The notes below the pieces were generated by a model. It worked only from the letters and a program-made list of their open reading frames with translations, ran no database searches and was not told the DNA's origin. From positions 39,591,579 to 39,655,578 of the forward strand of contig OU342638.1 of the NCBI GenBank assembly GCA_910589415.1: a stretch of DNA of 64,000 bases, in the 5' to 3' direction. The DNA is from Malachius bipustulatus. Its lineage: Eukaryota; Arthropoda; Insecta; Coleoptera; Melyridae. A program made the position numbers and the translations under genes. Below, piece after piece: positions 52,043 through 63,184 of this stretch; within the stretch, counting starts at the first letter, position 1; every line of letters starts with the position of its first letter.

Positions 52043-55000
52043 TTAGATCGTCTCGCCCACCCTCTCGTTGATGTCGACGAACTTGACGTCGCCTTTCTGA
52101 AACCGCTCCACAAAGTCCTGCACGCTGCCTATCGTTATCTCCACACCGTACTCCATCACGGCGAACCTCCTGTTCGGAATGTCGATCGCAACCAGCAGGG
52201 GGATCACGTCGTCGAGACCTGCGATAAATCATTTTATTAATTTTAAAACTGAGCTGACCCGGATCGCTCATGATCGAACTGACCCGGATCTTTTAAAATT
52301 GAACTGACCCCAATCTTTTGAAGTCGAGCTGACCCGGATCTTTTAAAATGGAGCTGACCCGGATCTTTTGAAGTCGAGCTGACCCGGATCTTTTAAAATG
52401 GAGCTGACCCGGATCTTTCATGATCGAGCTGACCCGTATATTATAAAATTGAGATACCCTCCAAAAAGACCCATGTTAGCTTCATTTTTTAAAAAGCCCT
52501 GCTGCGATTATTTTGAAAACGTACCAATGAGATCCCTGAGGATGTCCGACGTCTCTGAGTCCACGCCGACGAGAAACTGGATGTAGTGGTCGTCCTCGCA
52601 ATTGTAGAGGATGTCTTCCTGGGCCGAGTTGAAGTTGATGTTGTGCTTTTTATAGTAGGCGTCTGCCGCGGGCGTCAGGACCGATTCGGCAAACTGGATC
52701 TCCGTGTCCTCGCCGTCTGGTACAAGGAACAAAAGTTTAATGTGTCGTCAAAGTAGACGTAAATGTGACTTACCGACGAAGAGGACGATCGCGGGGTAAT
52801 CGTGCAGTTTGGTGGCGAATCGTTCCGTTAAGATGTTTACCGCTCGCGGTTTCCAAGGGAAGTTCTATTCGATTATTAGTGTAAATATAAACTGTCGTTA
52901 AAAGGTGCTTACCTGGGCTAGAGGATCTTCGGCCAGTTCGGTCCGTGCGTCCATGGTGATCACGTGTCCGTTGGTGTCCAGCAGGAGCAAAGTGGGGATC
53001 CCGCGGATGCCGTAAAGTTGCGCCAGTTCCCCCCTGACGGAGGCCTGTTGCCATGGCACGCTCAGCCAGGGCATGTGCTCCAAGTGAACGTTGTACGATT
53101 CGGCGCTCCTGAAATGTCCGATATATTTATTTATTTATTTATTTAACCAGTAAGTTTACAAGGATTATAAGTTGTAAAATCCAGCAACTCCCACAGAGGT
53201 GAACATAATCACCTGTTGGTGGGACATTTATATTATTTATATTAATAATTATAATAATAAATAAATATTATAATAATAATAATAGACTAATAATAATTAT
53301 TATTAGTCTATTTAACGTGAATAGAGTAAAATGTATTAGCCTGTTAATGGCGAATGCGAGTAATTGAACGCACTTATTATTCTGAACGCGCTCACCTTGG
53401 AAATCAGCCCAGAATATATAAAACTGGCAACGCTGCGCGCAGTAATTAAGAAACGTCAAAATTAATTTAAAATTCCCATAAACTTATTTCCAAGTTACTT
53501 TTATACAATTTTAATTAACTCATTTTCTAAATTAAGAAAAGTATTATAAATCGTCACTTTAACCTCTAAATTTCCTGTAACAGTTTTATAAATTATTAAC
53601 CATAGAGTAGTAACAGACGGGATACTAGAAGTGTACATTGCATTTTCGGAAAATCCTAGCGGACGTTGCTTGAACTAATAGAAAAGGGATATGTTAATAT
53701 GACCTATAATAGGTGTGTTTTTCAACTTTGAACGTTTATTTGTGTACAATTGTTTTATAGCCCGTTTGAATTAATTGTTTGCTGAAAAATGGCGCAATTA
53801 ATCTTATTCAGACGGTAATCGCGAAACCAAATAACATAAAAACGTCCTCAGTGTTTAACAGTTTTTTTTTTCTATTCATATTTCTCCTAATCCGAAGCTT
53901 CATTTTTCATCCCTCGCTATAAATCATCCGTTATGATTGAAGTGTGCGGTAACGAGCGCCACAATCGGCCCCTCAAGTTCCGCATCTGAAATCCCCGTAG
54001 CGAGCGAGTCGTCCTAATGAAACCATCGAAACATGTTCGGTAAGAATGTGAAAGCTCCATCCATTAGCTTAATTACTGCTTTCCAAGTACTAGAGAAAGC
54101 TTTTACTTTTAGAAAAAAATCCCGCGTCCTGAATATTCAGCAACAATACAGTGTTAATCTCGCTTGATAGTCCTCTTTTTTCACCTCTTTACGGGTCGTC
54201 GACGTTTAATTCTTAAACGAGGATAAATTAATGCGACACTGCCGCCTTTTTCTTTTCATTATTTAATCCCGGAACTGTTGCAATTATCCTCTTGTAAGAG
54301 ATTTTTAAGTTTTTTTTTGGTCATTGCTCACGGAAAAGTTTTAATTTCTGGATGTATTAGGGATTCATAATTAAGCACGCCGCATGTAATCCTGTTTCAT
54401 GAGAGAGATCACGAGTGAATAGATCCCGTTTAAAGGGTGAGTTGAAGAATGTTTGGGGTTGTGGCGGAGCATTGATAAGGGTTGCAACAGCGAGGGTCGA
54501 CGCGCGGTTTCGTTATCTCGAGCACGTTTCGAAAGCTCTGGGGCGAGTGAGGTCCTCGTTCCTTATTCAGTCTCCAGTATTTGCCGTTAGAAATATAGAA
54601 CGAGAAATTTACACTGCACCGAGTTGAAAGATCAGGAAGAAAATCAAAAAGAATCGATTAATTATTAATCAAAGGAAACTCTGTCTCCCGTGATTTCTCG
54701 GTTATTATAAAGGGGCGGCTCGTTTAAAGATCCAACTCACCCCGCTTCTCCCCCGTCCGGCTACAAACAGAAGTCATAAAAAAGTTCTTTTCATCCGCGA
54801 GCGGCGCGACGTAAAATCTGATAAATCTCCGCGACGCCGCCAGGGAAGCTCCGCATAAATCTGGAAAAGCTAAACGTTTCCATTTCAGGCTACGGTCTTG
54901 CATTTCATTCATAATAAAATATTCAAATTTATAATCGCGTCAAATAAAGCGGACGAGATGGGACTGGCGGCGGGGGATGCTTAACCGAACTTCGCAATTA

Positions 55001-58000
55001 TTTCTGCGAAATATCCGACGAAGGATAATCCTAGAAATTGGGGTCGTAAAGTTTAAATCTAGGAATTTATTATACCCGCAATCCATGTACACGCATGCGT
55101 GAACGAGTCGTGTAAAATAAATAAAATGAGTGACCATCGCACCGTCTAGACACCTCGATTATATTCGCGCAGAGGCTAATCGAAATCGGTTATTTGAGGG
55201 ATGAGAGGTACAGAGGAAACGTCGTTATAGCTCCAAATCCTGGGGTTATACACGTTACACGGAAATCATAATTGGATAGATGGAGTTCGCTCAGTCGGGA
55301 AAATAATGTCGCGGAGAGGGTAAATCCCCGGAATAACTTCAATCCGTCCAATATATTTATTATTAAATCCAAATCCATTAGATTAGGGGGTTGTAAGGGC
55401 GCTGACGACTAGCCTCGAGCCGTGACATTCTGGAGCGCTATCACGATCAGTGAGAGGATAAAAAAACAAGTGACAGCTACGTGTGCACGTAAACAAAATA
55501 TTTGCCGGTACACAAATGAGATAAAGCGTCATCCCCCTCTCCAGGAACGTGATTATGCATACCGACATCGAGCCTGCTGTGCATCCACTCTTCCCCCGCT
55601 TCGCACCGGTACGTCCCCGGGGAGCATTCCGCTTTTGTTTACAACTGGGGTGCCAACTTTATGCTCGCTGGCGCTAGAGGTGCGTGTGCGTTTCCTAATT
55701 CGTTACTGCTCTCTAATTATTGGTACTGGAAATTTTACCAGTTCTATTATTGTTGGCACGGTGTGATCATAAATAATTTATTATTGTTTGCGTTGTGTAT
55801 TAATTATTAGGTAATTATTATTCGATATTATGAGATTAAAGTTGCCATCAGTAACTCGTCACCTGCTGTCATTTCGACGCATCACTAGGGTGCATGCATT
55901 GCTTGCCGAGGGGGGGGGGGTTATCATTAATAATGAAAGTGATTTCTCCCGAGCAGTGGCTATAACGCCCTTCGGTGTTATAAACCTCGCCCAGAACACA
56001 TGCTCCCTTCTCCATCCTTTTCTAACACCAACACGACTTGACTTGATTAAATGGTCCGCTTTTATTTATGAAGATTAGAGTTCCAGAGTGGTTTTCCAGT
56101 TCTGCGCTCATTAAAATGTTTGAGAAGTGTTTCGCGGAAAAATTACGTAATCGCGTTTGTTATATTTCACGTTAATTAAGTCCTGTTTATTTGGATTTAA
56201 ATAAGTTTTGCTCATATTCATCTTTGTTAATTCCTTTCGCTTTGTAAACGTTTATTACCGGTGGAATGGAGATTTGTAATTATGTGGTGAAGTTAATTCC
56301 GGGGTAATATGTCTATGTCTGTATAAAGTTGCTTCGTCCAGAAATAACGAAATTTCCACTTGCCAGAGTCCATATTATAATTTAATTCGAAATTAATTTA
56401 CCCCCAAATGTTGGTTGTGTTACATTAATTAATAATTATTCATCATACTAAATTTTTAAAAGTAGTAGTCCCTCTCCAAACTGACGTCACTAACAAGTTT
56501 GGCTGCTTTTTTCGATTTCAAGATCGTTTTTTTTTTTATCCTGTTTTGCTTCTAAGGATACAAATAACAAAAATGAGACTATCCGGAATTAATGTTGATT
56601 AATATTAAAGCGGGAATAATTCGAAAAATCCAATAAAAGTTCGATGGATCAATTTTTCCATTAATACATGCGTCTTGATGCGCGAGTTGATTTAGGAGCA
56701 TAGCTGCTGTTAGGATTCAAATAATTATAGGTTGTCAAATAGACAGTATGACATATCGTTATTGAAATTATGACTTATAACGTCTTGTTGATTGAATCGG
56801 CGGTGTTGTTATTGTTGTTTGTTTAATTATTGTTGGTGTTGGTGTTATTTCTGTTTGCGTTGATTTATTAAATTAAATCAATCGAATTGAAGAGAAAAGC
56901 GAGTTTTCCGATCCAGTTACTTTGCCGATAATTGATTCTTGTGTCTACGGGCGGTTAAGTGAAGTTTATTGCATTTTAATGACCTGCAGGAAAAGGTTTA
57001 ACCGCGGAGTAGAAACGTAAGTAATTTTCGTTTAATTTTTTAATATTCGCCGAGTTTAAGCGATTTTATTAATTGAAAAGGTCTCTGAGATTGAAAAATT
57101 GTCTTTTTTAATTGTTTTACGGTCAAAAACAGTGTTGTCTATTCCGCTCTCGTCGATATTTCGATTTTTGACGTCTGACAACTATTCTAACCTCATTGAT
57201 TTGTGACACAGAGTAGAGATGAACGATTTATTATAATTATTTTCGATTTTTTTTATAGTAATTTCGCCTTTTTTGGCTTGCAACGGCAAAAATAATCAAA
57301 ATAAGAGTTGCCCTGATTGATATTAATTAGCCTGAAAGTCGAAATAATACGAAAAACTGACTAAAATTAACGTGAAATTTGACAACCAGGCTGCGGTCTT
57401 ATTGTTGCAAATCGATTACTCCATAGGCGTATCAGATATTTTTAAACAGGGCACTTATTGCGCTAATTTTATTAAATAATTAATTAATTATTATTAAAAA
57501 GAATTTTGTTACATCTGCATGCCATAGGTACCAATGGCGTCTCAGTTATTTTAAAATAAAGTAAATGATATAAATAAATATAAATTAATAAAATAAATAA
57601 GACCATGTTTAAAAAGTCTCTTTATAAAAACGCTCGCCGCTTTTCCGGCACCAATCGACATGCCGAGAGCGATCTGAATTAATAACGCTCGTCCGCTTAT
57701 CTGGAAATAAAATCCTCGGGCAGTAAATTTCCCCGATAGTTGCACGCAATTCTCCGCGCAACGCTCAAGACCGGCATGTTATAATAAACTTGCCTATCCG
57801 CGTATCTTTACGGCCGTATTCACGGGAGCGATATTTCTCCAACCACCCATATCTAGGGTGAGTTATATGTCCGCATTAACATTCATGCACCCTAAGGGAC
57901 TCATATCTCCCCCCCCCCTCCCGGCCCGGACAGGTGAAGTTAAAAGCGGCCATTTTTAATCCCGGACAATTTTCTCTCCTAGGTTTATGGCGGCGGAAAA

Positions 58001-61000
58001 TAACATTCGTTGAAAACTATAAAACCAATCAATGGAAAACAGGAAAACCTCGGCGTGACTCACTCACTAGCACTGGCACTGGCAGTGGTGGTGGTGGTGA
58101 TACTGCAGTGACGACGAGTGACAGGTAATCCCCACCACTTTTTCACTCTGACGTGACGGCGGGGCTTCAGAGGGCAGACGTGACATAAGTCCATTCATCT
58201 CACCCCTCACCATATGCTCCGCCGCTCTTCTGGTTGATGTATTCATAATCGAGTGGGGTGGGGGTCGATCGAGCGGAAAGGCGGGGAGTTTGGATGTGAT
58301 TCGTAACCGATAATTATCCGTAATGAGGAGAATCGCTCGCAGCGACCTTTTTTTATTAACTTTCCAATTCAGCAGAAGTCGTTATAGATTTTATTATTCC
58401 TATTAGGAAGACCGTCAGTGACTATGCAAAAATTTGCCCGGAAAATATATCCCCGTCCCCAGTCCCATAATGCAGAGTAAAGGGATCCGGGATTTGTGTC
58501 GGAGAAAACGTCCGATATCAGCGCTTCTTGACGAGGATCAAGAATTGCGGGAGTTGTTTTATCGCTCGACGACATCGCGGTCCTGATCTCCCGGGAACAG
58601 GGGCGACTCGTTTTAAAAGGAGCGCGTGTTGAATCGTATCGGTGAAAAGTAACCGGACCCACTTACCTGTCGCTGCTGATGAAGATTATCTCGAACTCGG
58701 GCTCGCGTTTCCGTAACATCCGGTAAGCTTCGGCTAGCTGCGGCGTGAAAGCTCGACAAGGCGGGCACTGAAAAAATATAACTTTAGGCTACTTAATAAT
58801 AATTAATCAGGAAGAATGATAAAATAATATTTCCATACTTCTTGGAAAATGTCTTCAGAAGTATCGACCTCTCCAGAGTGACGTCATCATCAAGCAATAT
58901 CAGTGTACCTCTCCCAACTGACGTCACCGCTTTACTATTGTGACTTAAGTTTAAAGAGGTATCTCTTGATGACGTCATTTTGGAGAAATAAAGTTTCATA
59001 ATTTTATTTTTAAATTTCTCCTCTAAATGGCGATGAGTTCATAAATCAACGGCGAGGCCTAAATTCACTAAAAGCCCCGCATTAGCCCTAATCATATTTT
59101 AATTCCAACCTGACGCGATCCCTGACGACCATCTGGTGCTGGCAGTGTTTGGGCTCCGACGCTCGACTAAATGAAATTAGGACGGGAGCGTTATTCGCAT
59201 CGTGATGAACACGCTACGCACGTTCCGTGATTTACGGCCGCGATAAATCACCCCATCTCCAGGCTACCGATATTTGTACATAAAATGAAACAACCCTCAC
59301 CCAATTAGCCGAGAAATACAATCCTCTGACACCCGGTGGTAGACTGCTGTAAGTGATGTCGTTGTTACTGCAAGATTGGTGTTCCTCGTGGTAAGCGCCG
59401 CCGCGTTGCAAGACGACGTCTTTCAGCACCTTGGGAGAACAGAAAAATTGCATTATCCGAGATCGAAAGAAAAAATTTATAATCATCACCTGGTCAACTG
59501 GACGCGGTCTCCAAGGGAACGACGTCCCGAGCGGGTCCTCCACGAGCCTGTCTTGGGCCGAGACGCTTATCGTGCCGCCGTCACGATCCAGAAGCACCAG
59601 TGTCGGGACGCCCGACTTTATTCTGTATCTCCTGGAGAGGCGTGTCTGGAATGGGAATAAATCTAAAAAGTGGGAGAGATGCCTGTCACGTACAGTGCGA
59701 GGAATTGCAATGCATTTAATGTTTCATGCGCTGCAGCAGCGCTCCCCCGGCTAAAAAGCCAGCTCTGGATGGAGGCATCGGGTTATTTAACGACAGTTCA
59801 TTACGCTGGCGAGTTAATCACGCCCGGCTATAAATAATCATGAATGGACGGAAGCTCGAGTTGCATGTTTGGCGTCGCTTTGCCATCAAGAGTAAACATC
59901 GTCGCCCTTAAATCTATAAAAGGGGGAAAGCTGAGGTAATGGAATAACGGCTGGGGATTTATTAGCGTTGGGAGTAATTAAACTGACACCGGTGACGATC
60001 TTATCTCACAATTAACAAAATGATGGGACTCCTCCTCATTTTTTTTTTTGTTCGAGCGAATAATGCGAGTAGAGAGTAGGAGAGAGTGCTGATGGTGGTA
60101 GTATCATAATACCAATTGAGGGCGCTTCGATTTTTAATTAAACCCCTGACAGTTGTATATAGGAAGGCTGATTAGCGAAAATCGTTAGCGTTTCTCTAAA
60201 AGTGAAACCCGATACAATTATAAGTTTTCTTTTTACGTTTCTAGCTTAATATTGACTGCCGCTTCCGAGGCCGTAACTCTTTTCGAGCTTTAGAAGAGAG
60301 GGTAATAAATTTCCTCCGTGTCTCTAGCAGGTTTCCACGCTTTCCTCTGCGTTTCCTTCCTTTCAAGTCCAGAACTTTTCAGTTTTTATTCGAGTTTTTA
60401 TACTTGTCGCTCGGGGGGGATGATTAGACGAGAGTTTTTTGCTCCTTTGGCCTTACGATGATGACGCTCGTTTGGACGCGGGAGCCGAAGCGGAACGGAG
60501 TCGGGAAACTTGTCTTTCTTTGAATTTCCAGTTTCTACCAATATTATTGTGACCAGAATGGCTTAATTTCTCGGAATAAGTACCTACTTGGTAATTATAT
60601 TGAAAAAAAATTCTCTGTTATTGGGGGAATTGAATCTTTATCGAGTCATTCTTTAGAGAACTATATTTCTCCAAAATGACGTCATTAACAAGTGTTGGTT
60701 GTGTGTTTTTTTTATTTTTCCACGGTTTTTTTTTACCGATTTAGGATTTTGCAGCATGTAAATAACGAAATTGATACTTTCCTGAATCGATATTGAATGA
60801 TATAAAAGCGGAAATAATTCGAGAAATCCAAGAAAACGTTGATGGGATTAATTTTCGAATCGGGCATGCGCATTGAGTTGATAGTGAAAGAGCATGGTTG
60901 CTTATAGGATTTAATTATAGGCTGTCAAATAAATAGACATTATGACATATCGTTGAAATTATGACTTATAATAATAATTAATACTAATACTGTCTTGCTG

Positions 61001-62164
61001 GAGCTTGAATCTGTTTGTTGATGTTTCTGTTTGCGTGTTTTGTTAAGTTAAATCGATCGAATTGAATAAAAAAGCGAGTTTTCCGATCCAGTTACTTTGT
61101 CGGTAATTGATTCTTGTGTTTAGGGGCGGTTAAGTGAAGTTTATTGCATTTTAATGACCTGCAGGAAAAGGTTTAACCGCGGAGTAGAAACGTAAGTAAT
61201 TTTCGTTTAATTTTTTAATATTCGCCGAGTTTAAGCGATTTTATTAATTGAAAAGGTCTCTGAGATTGAAAAATTGTCTTTTTTAATTGTTTTACGGTCA
61301 AAAACAGTGTTGTCTATTCCGCTCTCGTCGATATTTCGATTTTTGACGTCTGACAACTATTCTAACCTCATTGATTTGTGACACAGAGTAAAGATGAACG
61401 ATTTATTATAATTGTTTTCGATTTTTTTATAGTAATTTCGCCCTTTTTTGACTTGCAACGGCAAAAATAATCAAAATAAGAGTTGCCCTGATTGATATTA
61501 ATTAGCCTGAAATCCGAAATAATTCGAAAAACTGACTAAAATCGACTTTGAAAAATGACAACTAGGCTAAGCGGTTTCATACGGAATTTTCTATTCTGCG
61601 GTCTTACTATTGTAAATCGATTACTCCATAGGCGTATCAGATATTTTAAAACAGGGTACTTATTGCGCTAATTTTATTAAATAATTAATTAATTATTATT
61701 AAAAAGAATTTTGTTACATCAACATACCAGTGACGTATCATCATCAGTTATTTTCAAATAAAAAGGTAATCATGAATTGATACCTTAATGTCGATCTCGC
61801 TGAAAGGCATCGCGAGCCAAGGCATCCCGACCAGGCTTCCCCGGTGGCTCTTCTCGAAATCGCTGTAGACGTCGTTGTGCGCCCACAGCACCACCTGCAC
61901 CACTTCCAGCTTCTTCCCCTCGCAGCTGCTCCCCTCGCTGTTCAGTTTCGCATACAGTTCGCACAGTTTCTTGACGAAGTCGTCGCTGTCGACGCTTATG
62001 TTCGCGAACGAGAAATAGATCCCGGTTATCTGGTTGCTCTTGAGCGCCTCGACGGTCGGCTGGTGATGGAAATCGGTCGTGTTGACGAGGGTGTCGCACT
62101 TGAGGAGAGTGCCGCCGAAGAGACGTTCCTGCCATTTCGGTTTGTGTTGCTGCTGCTGGTCCAT
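52043..62164 (-). CDS. NXN: Nucleoredoxin, thioredoxin-like redox protein
   Basis: Eight exons join in phase to 473 residues (human NXN has 435): 62164-61784, 59645-59490, 59429-59301, 58767-58667, 53108-52913, 52864-52774, 52716-52525 and 52218-52043. The family holds thioredoxin-like domains in tandem and, in vertebrates, restrains Dishevelled in Wnt signalling and reduces client proteins. Domain 1 (about 1-179) has the nucleoredoxin motifs MPWLAMP and FPWRPRPV but no CXXC; its active-site position reads IYFSFANISVDS. Domain 2 has the intact WCPPC (Cys223, Cys226) followed by FISSDR, MPWLSVPW and FPWKPRAV. Domain 3 is PDI-like without cysteine pairs. Introns 1 and 4 are 2.1 and 5.6 kb and share a duplicated segment. 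A vertebrate-like NXN and the smaller nucleoredoxin-like (RdCVF) family are the alternatives; length and domains favour NXN. Confidence 0.93.
52251..52450 (-). repeat. Eight-copy 25-bp minisatellite in NXN intron 7
   Basis: Eight units of GAGCTGACCCGGATCTTTTA plus AAATG run head to tail with a strict 25-bp period. It is the reverse complement of the CUL2 intron-6 array. Because NXN is on the minus strand, both arrays have the same orientation in their transcripts. Confidence 0.85.
53281..53312. repeat. Perfect 16+16-bp palindrome
   Basis: AATAGACTAATAATAA is followed immediately by its exact reverse complement. It lies in an AT-rich part of the intron. Confidence 0.7.
56470..57550. repeat. 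NXN intronic duplicate, copy 1 (intron 4)
   Basis: This direct repeat of 60660-61755 starts at CTCCAAACTGACGTCACTAACAAG and ends near TCAGTTATTTTAAAATAAA. Flanking parts are diverged, with substitutions and indels. The block 56951-57215 is identical to 61126-61390. No protein-coding content is recognised, so it may be a transposon or a segmental copy. Confidence 0.85.
58861..58985. repeat. Inverted repeat with three TGACGTCA palindromes
   Basis: ACCTCTCC..AGTGACGTCATCA at the left pairs with TTGATGACGTCATTTTGGAGA at the right. A third TGACGTCA lies in the middle, giving sites at 58879-58886, 58919-58926 and 58970-58977. It matches the termini of the duplicated intron segments and is likely a short member of the same family. 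Confidence 0.65.
60660..61755. repeat. NXN intronic duplicate, copy 2 (intron 1)
   Basis: This is the second copy of the 56470-57550 segment in the same orientation. It ends about 30 bp from the splice donor of exon 1. It includes a 25-bp insertion, GCGGTTTCATACGGAATTTT and following bases, that copy 1 lacks. Confidence 0.85.
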
Positions 62165-62189
62165 GTCTGGGGGGGGGGGGGGGAGGGGG
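62165..62189 (-). promoter_or_regulatory. Poly-C tract and CAG before the NXN start
   Basis: On the minus strand, C5-T-C15-AG is followed after two bases by the start ATG. A pyrimidine run ending in CAG is what a splice acceptor looks like, so a 5' UTR intron probably ends here. The alternative is that the C-run is simply in the leader. Confidence 0.5.
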
Positions 62190-63184
62190 CTGAAATATAT
62201 ATTTTTTATATTAATAAAAAAATCGAGACGTCACTGGGATTATATTATGACAGGCGAAGGAGCGCCGGGATTTCGAAAATGTTTATTTTATTTCGTCAAT
62301 TGTTTACTTACTTGAGAAAGTTTTATTCACCCGAGACCCGAGACGACTGGAAATAATGTACACAAACAATCCGGCGCTTTTTTTATAGAGTGCACGATAG
62401 GTATAATAGGTAAAAACCTAATTAACGATTATTAACGTCCTCTGTGGCCTGGCGCTTTTTGTTTTAGAGTCGAAGACACGGCAGTCTCGACCTGTTCCGC
62501 CGGCGGCTGCTACCGCGACAATCACGGACGTCGTGACATGAATTATGACCGACGCTGCGCGTCAATACCGGCGTCTCGGCGGCGAGGCATCGACTGGAGA
62601 AAGGCGCACGTAAACACCGTGCAGACCGTCGCGGTGCGCATGTGTTTCCGCGGACAAAGAGACATAAACAAGGGGGGTCGTGATTCGGAATGATGAACCT
62701 TTTTAGCGACGGGAATGATACGATAAGGGATTCGGGGAGAGTCTGCTCTGCTATCAATCTATGTCGTAGATTGTCGGAGGAATCGTAGATCTGCAATTAA
62801 CTATTATTTTTTTTAAATTGATTTAATTAATTTTTAATTTATTTATTATAATGAGTATGCCGGTTTGTTTAATAATATTTGATACGCCTATGATGTAAAT
62901 GTAATAATTCGAATCTCTGATTGGCCTTGTTGTCATATTTTTATTTCTACTCTGTTGTTATCAGTAGTACCAGTACCTTACTTGACGTCACTAATCAAAA
63001 TGGATGCGCGCGGTAGGTACTGATCAGAAATTTCTTATTCTTCTTTAATAATTTATTTAATTGATGGTGCCAGTTTACGGTGTTTTTTTTTCTCTGTCAG
63101 CAGGGTATCGTGTTTTATAAAGTGAAAAGGCGCCTTGAAAAGTGAGCCAATTATTATAGAAAAGTGACCCGTTAATTAAAAACA
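62190..63184. promoter_or_regulatory. Divergent promoter region of NXN and the coiled-coil gene
   Basis: About 1 kb separates the two start codons, which face apart. A GC-rich block occupies roughly 62460-62700, and a perfect TGACGTCA lies at 62983-62990. A short inverted piece of the intronic duplicate (GATACGCCTATG) occurs at about 62880. Transcription start sites cannot be fixed. Confidence 0.45.

Larger units (their letters stand above)
53109..58666 (-). other. Intron 4 of NXN (5.6 kb)
   Basis: The intron is bounded by GTAAGT and TTTCAG. It holds a TTTA microsatellite near the 3' end (about 53125-53142), a perfect palindrome at 53281-53312, one copy of the duplicated segment and several homopolymer G or C runs. 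Frames on both strands, such as 55422-55766, have no domain and I do not call genes. Confidence 0.7.

Noticed and set aside
55422..55766. 114-codon plus-strand frame in NXN intron 4
   Set aside because: No domain, no splice support and no codon pattern. The flanking sequence is typical intron.
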